This document shows positions 8,196-16,606 of a DNA stretch of 33,498 nt, one piece after another. Source of the stretch: Palsa-892 sp035295845 (GTDB taxonomy: Bacteria; Pseudomonadota; Alphaproteobacteria; Rhizobiales; Xanthobacteraceae). The DNA is taken from assembly GCA_035295845.1 (NCBI GenBank), contig DATGIF010000024.1, positions 1-33,498 on the forward strand. The letters run 5' to 3'. Numbering within the stretch: the stretch's first letter is position 1; each line of letters begins with the position of its first letter. The notes beneath the pieces were generated by a model, which made no database searches, was not told the origin of the DNA, and was given only the letters and a program-made list of their open reading frames with translations. The translations under genes and the position numbers were made by a program.

Positions 8196-8924
8196 ATGAT
8201 TAACGACCGTCTCGCGCTCGCCCCCCTGCAGCCCCCGGCCGATGCGCGGCCCGTCGAGTGGCGCCTCGCATCCTCCCCGGTGGGTTACGCCGAGGCGGTG
8301 GCGGCCATGGAAGCCCGCGCGACGGCGATCGCGGCGGGCGAGGCACCCGAACTCGTCTGGCTCCTCGAACATCCGCCGCTTTTGACCGCCGGCACCGGTG
8401 CGCGCAGCGAGGATCTCGCCGGCACCACGCGCTTTCCGATCCATGTCACCGGCCGCGGCGGCCGCCTCACCTATCACGGACCCGGCCAGCGCGTCGCCTA
8501 CGCCATGCTCGACCTGAAGCGCCGCGGCGCCGATGTGCGGCGCTATGTGCTCGCGCTCGAGGAATGGATCATCCGCGCGCTCGCACAATTCGGCGTGACC
8601 GGCGAGCGGCGCGCCGACCGCATCGGCGTGTGGGTGAAACGCCCCGACAAAGGCGAAGGTTGCGAGGACAAGATCGCCGCGCTCGGCATCCGCGTGAAAC
8701 GCTGGGTGACGCTGCACGGTATTTCACTCAACGTGGCGCCGGACCTTTCGCACTACGCCGGAATTTTGGCCTGCGGTGTGGCCGAGCAAAAATGGGGCGT
8801 CACCAGCCTCAACGATCTCGGCGTCAAAGCTTCGATGCAAGATGTTGATGCGGCGCTGCGTGCGAGTTTCGAGGAAATTTTCGGCCCCGTTCGCGTTATC
8901 GAAGAACAACACGAGCCCGCCTGA
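8196..8924 (+). CDS. lipB: Octanoyl-[ACP]:protein octanoyltransferase
   Basis: Transfers octanoate from acyl carrier protein to lipoyl-domain lysines, the first step of lipoate synthesis (LipA then adds sulfur). 242 residues. Signature RGGRLTYHGPGQ (about 87-98) is intact, as are the catalytic Lys in EDKIAALG (about 156) and the acyl-carrying Cys in ILACGV (about 191). The insert KRPDKGEGCEDK before the Lys is slightly longer than in the E. coli enzyme. Its ATG lies in a very short divergent region shared with the FliN-like gene. Confidence 0.96.
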   Translation: MINDRLALAPLQPPADARPVEWRLASSPVGYAEAVAAMEARATAIAAGEAPELVWLLEHPPLLTAGTGARSEDLAGTTRFPIHVTGRGGRLTYHGPGQRVAYAMLDLKRRGADVRRYVLALEEWIIRALAQFGVTGERRADRIGVWVKRPDKGEGCEDKIAALGIRVKRWVTLHGISLNVAPDLSHYAGILACGVAEQKWGVTSLNDLGVKASMQDVDAALRASFEEIFGPVRVIEEQHEPA

Positions 8925-9059
8925 TTGTTGACAAGCACAAGAATCACAATCTGGTTCCGCTGACCGCATGCCGAACACCCTGTCACGGAAGCGTTAGTTG
9001 GCAGCGCGGTTCCTCCGCCATAAGCATCCGGCCGAAGCCACCCATCGGAGGAGCCCGCC

Positions 9060-9792
9060 ATGACCCATCGCTCCATTGACCGTCGCGCCCTGCTTCGCCT
9101 TGGCGCGGGCGCTGCGATCACACCCATCCTGCTTGCTGCGCCGTCGCTGGCGCAGTCTCCCGGTACAACGAAGATCGGCGTCATCGGCGCGGGCAATATC
9201 GGCGGCACCATCGGCGGCCTGTGGGTGAAGGCCGGGCATCAGGTGATGTTTTCCTCGCGTCATCCCGACGAGCTGAAGGGCCTCGTCGACGGGCTCGGCG
9301 CTAATGCCCACGCCGGAACTGTCGAGGACGCGGCGAAGTTCGGCGAGGTCATTTTCGTCGCCGTACCCTATGCCGCCCTTCCCCAGGTCGGGCGCGACAA
9401 CGCCGCCGCGCTCAAGGGCAAGGTCGTGCTCGATGCCTGCAATCCCATCGCGGCGCGCGACGGCGAGATCGTGAAGGAAGCGCTCGACAAGGGCGTCGGC
9501 GAAACCTCGGCGAAATATCTGCCCGGCACGCGCCTCGTGCGCGCCTTCAATTCCTTCAACTACCGCACCTTCGCGAGCGAAGCGCATCGCGCCGGCGAGC
9601 CGATCGGCGTGCCGATCGCCAGCGACGATAAAGAAGCGATTGCGGTTGCCTCGAAGCTCGTGCGCGACGCGGGCTTCGAGCCGGTCGCGGTGCCGCTTGC
9701 CCGCGCCCCGCGAGTTCGCGCCGCCCGGGCCGCTCTTCCGGCTCGCGCTCCCGGTGAGCGAGTTGAAATCCCGTCTCGGGATCACGGGATGA
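9060..9792 (+). pseudogene. Tat-exported NADP-binding oxidoreductase, frameshifted near 3' end
   Basis: N-terminus reads as a Tat signal (SIDRRALLRLG, then a hydrophobic run ending SLAQS at about 31). A Rossmann domain follows, KIGVIGAGNIGG with SSRHPDE, typical of the NADPH-dependent F420-reductase-like/NADP oxidoreductase (coenzyme F420-binding) family. Frame is kept up to about base 9705. At the CCCC run 9706-9709, one base too many shifts the frame; reading on in the +1 frame gives REFAPPGPLFRLALPVSEL and then the TGA at 9790-9792, which is a normal family end. As written, the frame instead runs straight into the next gene. The original layout was evidently a 4-base ATGA overlap with the carrier gene. 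It may be a sequencing error or a true mutation. A TTGACA box at 8928 could be the -35, but its -10 is poor. SD: CGGAGGAG just before the ATG. Confidence 0.75.
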
Positions 9793-11120
9793 ACGAGCCG
9801 GCCGCGGCCGATGGCGCGCCTGGCGGCGCGCTCTATTCCTTTCTTCGCCGCCTGATCGATGTGCGGCGGGAAGAGGTCGCGGCGCTGGCCTGGTCCTGGC
9901 TCTACATCTTCGCGGTGCTTTCCGCCTATTACATCATGCGGCCGATCCGCGATCAGATGGGGGTCGCGGGCGGCGTCAACAATCTGCAGTGGCTGTTCAC
10001 CGGCACGCTGATCGGCATGCTTTGCCTCAACGTTCCCTATTCCTGGCTCGTCAAAACGCTGCCGCGCAGCCGCTTCATCCCGATCAGCTACCGCTTCTTT
10101 GCCGTGAATATTCTTGTTTTCGCCGGCCTGCTTTATTTCGCCGACAGCGAGCAGACGATCTGGATCGGCCGCGTCTTCTTCATCTGGATTTCGATCTTCA
10201 ATCTTTTCGTCGTTTCGGTGTTCTGGGCACTGCTCGTCGACATTTTTTCCTCCGAGCAGGGGAAACGCCTGTTCGGATTCATCTCTGCCGGTGCCACCAT
10301 CGGCGCGATCGCGGGCGCCAGCATCACCGCTTCGCTCGCGCGCTACGTGCCCGTGACCTTTCTCCTGATCGGCTCGGTGCTTCTCCTCGAAGTCGCCGTC
10401 TTCGCCGCGCGCCGCCTGTCGCGGCTCGCCGGCACGCTGCAGGCGGACCCCGCTTCGGCGAAGGATCAGGCGATCGGCGGCAATGTGTTCGCCGGCATCA
10501 CGCATCCGTTCAAGTCCGCCTACTTGATGAACGTGAGCGTTTTCATCCTCCTATTCGCGATCACCGCGACGTTTCTCTATTTCCAGCAGGCGGACATCGT
10601 CAGCCGCAATTTCGCCAGCCGCGGCGAGCAGACCGCCTTCTTCGCCACCATCGACCTCCTGGTGAACGCGCTGACGCTCACGATCGAGCTCTTTTTCACC
10701 GGCCGCATCCTTCGCTATTTCGGCGTCGGCCTAGCGCTCGCCTTTCTTCCGGCGCTGACGCTCTTCGGATTCGCGACGCTCGCTTTCGTCCCGGCGCTGG
10801 CCGCGCTCGTCGCCTTTCAGGTGCTCCGCCGCTCCGGCGATTACGCCATCGCGCGCCCGACCCGCGAGGTGCTCTACACCGTGGTGCCGCGCGAGGACCG
10901 CTACAAGGCGAAGAGTTTCATCGACACGGTGGTCTATCGCGCCGGCGACCAGATCGGCGCCTGGTCGTTCACGCTTCTTTCCGCGGTCGGCCTGAGCGCG
11001 GCCGAAGTCGCCGCCGTCGCCATGGCGCTATCGATCCTATGGCTGATCAACGGCCTGTGGCTCGGCCGCCGGCAGGGGGCGATGGCGGCCGCGCAAACCG
11101 AAAAACTTCAGACCGTTTGA
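9789..11120 (+). CDS. MFS/ATP-ADP translocase-like membrane carrier
   Basis: 443 residues from the ATG at 9789, with about 11-12 hydrophobic helices: for example LAWSWLYIFAVLSAYYIM, FFIWISIFNLFVVSVFWALL and LFGFISAGATIGAIAGASI. The pattern SAYYIMRPIRDQMG, then FWALLVDIF, then GKRLFGFISAGATIG resembles the NTP/NDP exchange transporter (NTT/TLC) branch related to MFS carriers, and this is why I prefer that call. Whether it moves nucleotides cannot be told from sequence. The ATG overlaps the TGA of the restored oxidoreductase frame, so the pair was translationally coupled; the frameshift at 9706-9709 now fuses them into one 686-codon frame. Its 3' end overlaps the convergent acylphosphatase gene by 13 bases. 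Confidence 0.82.
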   Translation: MNEPAAADGAPGGALYSFLRRLIDVRREEVAALAWSWLYIFAVLSAYYIMRPIRDQMGVAGGVNNLQWLFTGTLIGMLCLNVPYSWLVKTLPRSRFIPISYRFFAVNILVFAGLLYFADSEQTIWIGRVFFIWISIFNLFVVSVFWALLVDIFSSEQGKRLFGFISAGATIGAIAGASITASLARYVPVTFLLIGSVLLLEVAVFAARRLSRLAGTLQADPASAKDQAIGGNVFAGITHPFKSAYLMNVSVFILLFAITATFLYFQQADIVSRNFASRGEQTAFFATIDLLVNALTLTIELFFTGRILRYFGVGLALAFLPALTLFGFATLAFVPALAALVAFQVLRRSGDYAIARPTREVLYTVVPREDRYKAKSFIDTVVYRAGDQIGAWSFTLLSAVGLSAAEVAAVAMALSILWLINGLWLGRRQGAMAAAQTEKLQTV

Positions 11121-11401
11121 AGCACCGAGAAGCGCTCGCCTGGCTCGCGCCGCGCCAGCTCATTCGCATCCGCCTCGTCGACATCGATCCGGTCGACGCG
11201 CGCCACCGCCGGACCGCGCTTGCAGGCCGCGATCATCCCGTCGATCCCTGCGTCATCGCCGGCGACCACCGCCTCCACCGAGCCGTCGCGGCGGTTGCGC
11301 ACCCAGCCCTCGAGCCCGCGCTCGGTCGCTTCGTGCTCGACAAAGGCGCGGAATCCAACGCCATGCACGCGCCCGTGAATCATGAGCCGGACAAAGCGCA
11401 T
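11108..11401 (-). CDS. acyP: Acylphosphatase
   Basis: Small cytosolic enzyme (97 residues, usual size) that hydrolyses carboxyl-phosphate bonds. The signature GRVHGVGFRAFV (10-21) carries the phosphate-binding Arg18, and WVRNRRDGSVE carries catalytic Asn36. Start ATG at 11401 is preceded by GAGGG. It begins 14 bases after the gamma-glutamylcyclotransferase-like gene, so the two form an operon, and its last codons overlap the end of the convergent carrier gene. Confidence 0.95.
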   Translation of the reverse strand: MRFVRLMIHGRVHGVGFRAFVEHEATERGLEGWVRNRRDGSVEAVVAGDDAGIDGMIAACKRGPAVARVDRIDVDEADANELARREPGERFSVLQTV

Positions 11402-11415
11402 ATCTTTGCCCTCGC

Positions 11416-11847
11416 CTAATCTTGCGCGCAGAATGTTTCGAGTTCGCGCACGTATTCCTCCGGCAACTGCCACGCGCGCGCCGCGGCGACGACGGCCTCC
11501 TGATAGCCGGGCTTGGGCCGGCCGGGGCGCGGGTCGCTCGCGACGTAAGCGAGCGAGCGCAGGAGCTTGTCGCCATGATGCACCGGAATGAGCGCGTGGC
11601 GGTAGAGGCCGGCGGCGACCGACTCGTATTCGTCGAGCCTGGCGAGCTGCGGCGCCGTGACCTTCCACAACACGCCATGGACGATGGAACCGCGCTTCTG
11701 CGCGATCGAAGCGTAGCCCGCATGCGCGATGAAGTACTGATGATTGTCGAGACGTGCGGGCCCCAGCGCCTCGGCGCCGCGGCAAAGGCGCGCCATATGC
11801 GCGCGGTCCATGTTGGAGCCGAAGGAAAAATAAAGACGCACGGCCAA
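11416..11847 (-). CDS. Gamma-glutamylcyclotransferase-like (AIG2/GGCT fold) protein
   Basis: 143 residues, typical of the GGCT-like fold. The N-terminal YFSFGSNM (6-13) matches the substrate-binding YGSN loop of the family, and Glu75 in RLDEYES is at the expected catalytic position. Family members cyclise gamma-glutamyl groups (glutathione or gamma-glutamyl amines) to 5-oxoproline; the exact substrate is not evident. It is co-directional with and 14 bases from acylphosphatase. Confidence 0.85.
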   Translation of the reverse strand: MAVRLYFSFGSNMDRAHMARLCRGAEALGPARLDNHQYFIAHAGYASIAQKRGSIVHGVLWKVTAPQLARLDEYESVAAGLYRHALIPVHHGDKLLRSLAYVASDPRPGRPKPGYQEAVVAAARAWQLPEEYVRELETFCAQD

Positions 11848-11870
11848 CTACCGCATTGCTCCTTGAGCGC

Positions 11871-13412
11871 TCACGATTTCAGCGCGGCGGCGATCAACTC
11901 GCGATAGGGCTCCGCGCATCCGCGATCGTCGCCGAGTTCCGGCAAGGCGCCTCCCTTGAAGGCAAGACCGCATAAATCAGCGGCCATACGCAGGGCTGCG
12001 GCAGGATTGGCGATGATTTCTTCATACCAAATCACACGGGCGATAGCAGGAAGCTTTTCGGCGAGAGCGTCGATCATCTGATGGTACCAGACGATGTGCT
12101 CGCGTGTGGCTTGCAAGTCGTATGAAAAAGAATTCCCGACGGCATATCCGCGCATAAAAATGCGCAGCATGTTGTCATCGAGATTTCGTTTCACAAAAAT
12201 GAAACGCGCATCGGGGAAGCCCGCTACGACACGAGCTGCATCGTATATGCGGGCCGGATGGGTGTTGGTGAATACTTTTGCTGAACCCGCGCGCCGGATA
12301 AGTTCCTCGTTGTAGATCTGCGAGCACAAAGAATCGAGCGTGGGAGGTAACGTTTCGAATGCCCTGTTAGTCAGAAGCCCTGCTGACTGAAATGTCCGGC
12401 GAATCGCATTCTCGACGATCGGATTCTCGTAACCACGCTTAACGCCTTCGAGCGTCGCAACCAGCGTTTCCATGGTCGTCTTGCCGGAACGAGAAGGCCC
12501 CAGAATGAAAAGCGACATTGTCTTCGCGGTGCCGCTCGCCGGTTTGATTTGTCTCTCCTTCAGCCGCGCGAGGCTTTTGCGCTGAGTCTCGCCGACATCG
12601 CGCGCATCTTGCTGTCGCGCGAGATAGATTGCTCGATTGGCGGGTAGGAGCGCTTGCCAAGCCTCTTGCGGCCGGCCGGCTCGGTCGAGTGCCGCTGCCT
12701 TGATCACTGCAACGGAATTGTCGAAATCTGCTCGGTTGGCGTTCTTGTCCGCTGTGATTTTCTCCAATTCCGATAGCACGTCCAGGCTGACCGACGATGC
12801 GGGTAAACCGGCGAGTGTCGCGAACACGTTGAGAGAGCGGCTCCCCCGTTTGACGAGCGTTTGCAAAACCGTGGCGGCTTCGGCGTAGCGGCCGAGTTGC
12901 CTGCTACACACGCCGAGGCCAATAGCGGCAATCTCAAGATTTGGATCGAGATCAAGCGCGCTGCGGTAGGCGTCGTAGGCAAGCTCGTATTCGCGTTCGG
13001 TCTGGTAAATTTCGCCGAGCGTCGCAAAAATGCTTGGGTCTTGCGGGTTGATCTGCCGCGCCTGCTCAAGCGTTTGTGCCGCCATTTCGCTTGCGCCGAG
13101 TTCGAGGTAAACCGTGCTGAGCGCCGTGAGCGCCTGCCAGCTTCGCGGATTGAGCATCACGGCGCGAACGAGACAGCCCAAGGCCTGTGGATATTGTCCC
13201 TTATCGGCGAAGATCAGACCGAGGGTATGGAGCGCGCCGTAATAATCGGGGTAGCGGGCAACCAGCGGCTCGCAGAGTGTCCGCGCGCGGTCGAACTCGC
13301 CCTTCAGGCGGAGCGCCTCGGCTTTTTCCAAATGCTGAACGGCCTCGCGCGACAGATCGGATGCGGCCTGTCCGAACGACCAAGTGACGCCCTTGAACCG
13401 CTGTTCGGACAC
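11871..13412 (-). CDS. TPR-repeat sulfotransferase
   Basis: About 513 residues in two parts. Residues 25-200 are tetratricopeptide repeats (for example ALHTLGLIFADKGQYPQAL and IFATLGEIYQTEREYELAY), a partner- or substrate-holding module. Residues 300-510 resemble a PAPS-dependent sulfotransferase: the P-loop-like LFILGPSRSGKTTMET (302-317) would bind the 5'-phosphosulfate, and RFIFVKRNLDDN would be the second PAPS site, although the Ser normally seen there is not obvious. The acceptor is unknown; other TPR-sulfotransferases modify glycans or proteins. The start is GTG (13412) or the adjacent TTG (13415), both behind GAGG. Base composition is visibly AT-richer than most neighbours, a possible sign of transfer. 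It is divergent from the outer-membrane protein gene. Confidence 0.82.
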   Translation of the reverse strand: MSEQRFKGVTWSFGQAASDLSREAVQHLEKAEALRLKGEFDRARTLCEPLVARYPDYYGALHTLGLIFADKGQYPQALGCLVRAVMLNPRSWQALTALSTVYLELGASEMAAQTLEQARQINPQDPSIFATLGEIYQTEREYELAYDAYRSALDLDPNLEIAAIGLGVCSRQLGRYAEAATVLQTLVKRGSRSLNVFATLAGLPASSVSLDVLSELEKITADKNANRADFDNSVAVIKAAALDRAGRPQEAWQALLPANRAIYLARQQDARDVGETQRKSLARLKERQIKPASGTAKTMSLFILGPSRSGKTTMETLVATLEGVKRGYENPIVENAIRRTFQSAGLLTNRAFETLPPTLDSLCSQIYNEELIRRAGSAKVFTNTHPARIYDAARVVAGFPDARFIFVKRNLDDNMLRIFMRGYAVGNSFSYDLQATREHIVWYHQMIDALAEKLPAIARVIWYEEIIANPAAALRMAADLCGLAFKGGALPELGDDRGCAEPYRELIAAALKS

Positions 13413-13642
13413 CAAAACCTCGACTCCAACGGCTCTCCCACGGATCGCCGAGTGCTGGCTCTACCGCGCCTGACCGTCCGATCCAGTCTAGGCGGGCGAT
13501 GGAAAAGTCCAAAGCAGCCCGAATAATTTTGGAATGTGTGACAAAAAAGTAACTCCTTGAAAAGATACAAAATATCCATGTATTTCATCGAGATAAGCTG
13601 ATTTTTTTATATCTCCGCCGCAATCGCCCGTCCGCACACTTA

Positions 13643-13670
13643 TTGGAGCGGACTTGTAGAACCGGATAAT
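13643..13670 (+). promoter_or_regulatory. Candidate promoter of the outer-membrane protein gene
   Basis: TTGGAG (13643-13648) and GATAAT (13665-13670) separated by 16 bases, placed about 30 bases before the outer-membrane protein start. They lie in a 287-base AT-rich divergent region that also holds the runs GACAAAAAAGTAA and GATTTTTTTATATC. Assigned by eye only. Confidence 0.35.
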
Positions 13671-13699
13671 CTCAACCTGACTTACGGTTGGGGCAGATC

Positions 13700-14389
13700 A
13701 TGAAAAAGCAGCTTCTCTACGGCGCAGCAGTCGGCGCGCTTACATTGGGGTTCGGCGGAACGAGCTTTGCGGCGCCTCCCCCTATTTTCAACTGGAGCGG
13801 CTTCTATTTCGGCGGCCACGTCGGCTGGGGCCAAGCTGAATTCAAGGGAACCTGGTTCGGCAATTCCGTTACGCAGCCCTTCACGCAGCATCCCTCGGGT
13901 TTCCTTGGCGGCCTGCAATTCGGTCAGCTTTGGCAACAGAATACATTCGTCTACGGATGGGAGGCGGATGTCAGCTTCATGGATTGGAAGAAGACGGGCC
14001 AATTCAGTGATGACGGCCCTCCAATCGACACGTTGAGCAACAGGCTAAGCTTGCTTGCTTCGCTCCGCATGCGTCTGGGCGTGACGATCGAACCTAGGAC
14101 ATTTATTTACTTCACTGCAGGCCCTGCTTTCGCGCAAGCAAAAGGAACGGCGTTTGACAACTTCATCCCGAGTACTGCGAGCGCAACGTTCTCAACATTC
14201 GGTGACGTCGTTGGCATTGGAGCCGAATTGGCGCAGGCCAATAATTGGACCTGGCGACTTGAGGGCCTCTACTACTACTTCTTCGCCAACAAAACGCTGG
14301 CGCCTCCTGGAGGCATTGATACAGCAACCGACAAGCTGAGAGACGTGCTTGTCGTCAGGATCGCCCTGAACTACAAATTCGGGCCTTAA
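13700..14389 (+). CDS. Outer-membrane beta-barrel protein (Omp25/RopB-like)
   Basis: 229 residues with a signal peptide (MKKQLLYGAAVGALTLGFGG, cleaved about after SFA). The mature N-terminus NWSGFYFGGHVGWGQAEF is the hallmark start of rhizobial/Brucella Omp25-Omp31-type small barrels. Alternating strands run to the end, finishing VVRIALNYKFGP with an aromatic near the C-terminus, as needed for insertion by the BAM machinery. The ATG at 13700 has GGGG upstream; a TTG at 13688 would add four residues. The gene is AT-richer than most of the window and ends in a strong hairpin terminator. Confidence 0.9.
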   Translation: MKKQLLYGAAVGALTLGFGGTSFAAPPPIFNWSGFYFGGHVGWGQAEFKGTWFGNSVTQPFTQHPSGFLGGLQFGQLWQQNTFVYGWEADVSFMDWKKTGQFSDDGPPIDTLSNRLSLLASLRMRLGVTIEPRTFIYFTAGPAFAQAKGTAFDNFIPSTASATFSTFGDVVGIGAELAQANNWTWRLEGLYYYFFANKTLAPPGGIDTATDKLRDVLVVRIALNYKFGP

Positions 14390-14415
14390 TGAGCAAACCG
14401 ATTCAAGATTCGCGC

Positions 14416-14444
14416 AAAACCCCGGCCCTTCGGTCGGGGTTTTT
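14416..14444. terminator. Strong bidirectional Rho-independent terminator
   Basis: A 12-position stem (AAAACCCCGGCC with GGTCGGGGTTTT, one G-T pair) around the loop CTTC, with T runs on both strands. It sits between the convergent outer-membrane protein and pccA genes, 3 bases after the pccA stop, and should end both transcripts. Confidence 0.92.
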
Positions 14445-14446
14445 GC

Positions 14447-16462
14447 TTAGGCGAACTCCAGAATCACCGCGTCGACCGCAAGGCTCTCGCCGGGCTTGAC
14501 GTGAATCTTCTTCACGGTGGCGTCGCGCTCGGCGCGCAGGACGTTTTCCATCTTCATCGCTTCGACGATCGCAAGCTGTTCGCCGGCCTTGATCTCCTGC
14601 CCCTCGGCGACCGCGATCGAAATCACCAGCCCCGGCATCGGGCAGCGCACGAATTTGCCGGTGTCGGCCAGAGCCTTTTGCGGCATCAGCCGCGCGAGCG
14701 ACGCCTCCGAACCCGTGTAAACGTAGGCCTTCGTCTGCACGCCGCGCCACGCAAGATCAAAGCCGTTGGGGATCGTGCGCACCTGCACCGCCATTTCCTT
14801 GCCGTCGAGGGTGCCGTTCCAGACCACGTCGCCCGGCTTCCACGCCGATTGCAAAAAATGCACCCGCGGCTCCGCGTTCTTCCCGTCGAGAAAGCGCACC
14901 GCGATCGCGTCCTGCTGGCGCATGATCTCGAGCCCGATTTCGTCCTCGCCAAGCCGCACCGCGCGCCTGCGCTCGCGCGTCACCGCGCGGCCCGGCATCT
15001 GGCCGGAAATCTTGCGCTTGCGCTCGCCCTGCACGTGATCCATCGCCGCCGCCACCGCCGCAAGCGCCCGCGCGGTTTCGCCCGCAGGCCGGCTCGCGTG
15101 GAAGCCATCGGGGTATTCCTCGGCAATAAAGCCGGTGGACAGCCTTCCCTCGCGCCAGCGCGGATGCCGCATGAGGGACGCGAGAAACGGAATGTTGTGG
15201 CGCACCCCGTCGATCGAGAAGAGATCGAGTGACTCGCCCATGGCGTCGATCGCGGCCTCGCGCGTCGGCGCGTGCGTCACGAGCTTGGCGATCATCGGGT
15301 CGTAGAAGAGCGAGATTTCACCGCCCTCATAAACGCCGGTGTCGTTTCGCACCAAAGCGTCGCCGCGCCTGCCTTCCATCGGCGGCCGGTAGCGCACGAG
15401 GCGGCCGGTCGAGGGCAGAAATCCGCGGAACGGATCTTCGGCATAGATGCGGCTTTCGATCGCCCAGCCGCGCCGCTTGATGTCGGATTGTTTGATCGCA
15501 AGTTTTTCGCCGGCGGCAACCCGGATCATCTGCTCCACGAGGTCAATGCCGGTGATCATCTCGGTCACCGGATGCTCGACCTGCAGGCGCGTGTTCATTT
15601 CGAGGAAATAGAAGCTCTTGTCCTGCCCGGCGACGAACTCCACCGTGCCCGCCGAATCGTAGCCCACCGCCTGTGCCAGTGCGACCGCCTGCTCGCCCAT
15701 TTTCTTGCGCGTCGCTTCGTCGAGAAGCGGCGACGGCGCCTCCTCGACGACCTTCTGATTGCGGCGCTGGATCGAGCATTCGCGCTCGCCGAGATAGACG
15801 ACGTTGCCGTGCTTGTCGCCGAGCACCTGGATTTCGATGTGGCGCGGATTGACGATGAACTTCTCGACGAACACCCGGTCGTCGCCGAAGGAGGACTTCG
15901 CCTCCGAGCGCGCGCGCGCGAAGCCTTCCGCCACTTCGGCTTTTGAATGCGCGATCCGCATGCCCTTGCCGCCGCCGCCGGCGGACGCCTTGATCATCAC
16001 CGGATAGCCGATCTCGTCGGCGATTTTCGCCGCCTGCGCCGCGTCCTCGATCACGCCGAGGAAGCCGGGCACGGTCGAAACTTTGGCGGCGGCGGCGAAC
16101 TTCTTCGATTCGATCTTGTCGCCCATCGCCTCGATCGCGCGCACGTTCGGGCCGATGAAGACGATGCCCGCGGCCGCAAGAGCTTCGGCGAAAGCCGCGC
16201 GCTCGGAGAGAAAGCCGTAGCCGGGGTGCACGGCCTCGGCGCCGGTTTGCCTGCAAGCGGCAACGATCTTGTCGATGAGAAGGTAGGACTGCGCCGCGGG
16301 CGGCGGGCCGATGCGCACGGCCTCGTCGGCCATCTCCACATGCAACGCATCGGCGTCGGCGTCGGAATAGACCGCGACCGTCGAAATCCCCATCTTGCGC
16401 GCGGTCTTGATGACGCGGCAGGCGATTTCGCCGCGATTGGCGATCAGGATTTTGCCGAACAT
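14447..16462 (-). CDS. pccA: Propionyl-CoA carboxylase alpha (biotin) subunit
   Basis: 671 residues from the ATG at 16462, which has GGGG upstream and begins with the standard MFGKILIANRGEIACR. Order: biotin carboxylase N domain, ATP-grasp with the Gly-rich loop KASAGGGGKGM and ERECSIQRRNQKVVEEAPSP, the C domain, a linker/BT domain (about 470-590), and the biotinyl domain with Lys637 in EAMKMEN. The enzyme carboxylates propionyl-CoA to methylmalonyl-CoA for entry into succinyl-CoA. The beta subunit gene lies separately at 28922. Close matching of the CSIQRRNQKVVEEAPSP region to PccA rather than to AccC or methylcrotonyl-CoA carboxylase is from memory of the family. Confidence 0.93.
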   Translation of the reverse strand: MFGKILIANRGEIACRVIKTARKMGISTVAVYSDADADALHVEMADEAVRIGPPPAAQSYLLIDKIVAACRQTGAEAVHPGYGFLSERAAFAEALAAAGIVFIGPNVRAIEAMGDKIESKKFAAAAKVSTVPGFLGVIEDAAQAAKIADEIGYPVMIKASAGGGGKGMRIAHSKAEVAEGFARARSEAKSSFGDDRVFVEKFIVNPRHIEIQVLGDKHGNVVYLGERECSIQRRNQKVVEEAPSPLLDEATRKKMGEQAVALAQAVGYDSAGTVEFVAGQDKSFYFLEMNTRLQVEHPVTEMITGIDLVEQMIRVAAGEKLAIKQSDIKRRGWAIESRIYAEDPFRGFLPSTGRLVRYRPPMEGRRGDALVRNDTGVYEGGEISLFYDPMIAKLVTHAPTREAAIDAMGESLDLFSIDGVRHNIPFLASLMRHPRWREGRLSTGFIAEEYPDGFHASRPAGETARALAAVAAAMDHVQGERKRKISGQMPGRAVTRERRRAVRLGEDEIGLEIMRQQDAIAVRFLDGKNAEPRVHFLQSAWKPGDVVWNGTLDGKEMAVQVRTIPNGFDLAWRGVQTKAYVYTGSEASLARLMPQKALADTGKFVRCPMPGLVISIAVAEGQEIKAGEQLAIVEAMKMENVLRAERDATVKKIHVKPGESLAVDAVILEFA

Positions 16463-16606
16463 GCCCCGCACTCTACCCCAAGCCATCTGTTGCGGCGCAA
16501 CGCCAAAAAAGTCAAATGGTCCACGGACTTGAAGCGTAATACATTCGTTGCCCAAGGGGCATAGAACTCATCACAGCCAATAAGAATCCTCTCCAAGGAG
16601 CTTCCT

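Noticed and set aside
11402..11785. N-terminal extension of acylphosphatase to 225 residues
   Set aside because: It would overlap the cyclotransferase-like gene in another frame, and the extra part is low-quality Arg-rich sequence; acylphosphatases are about 95 residues.
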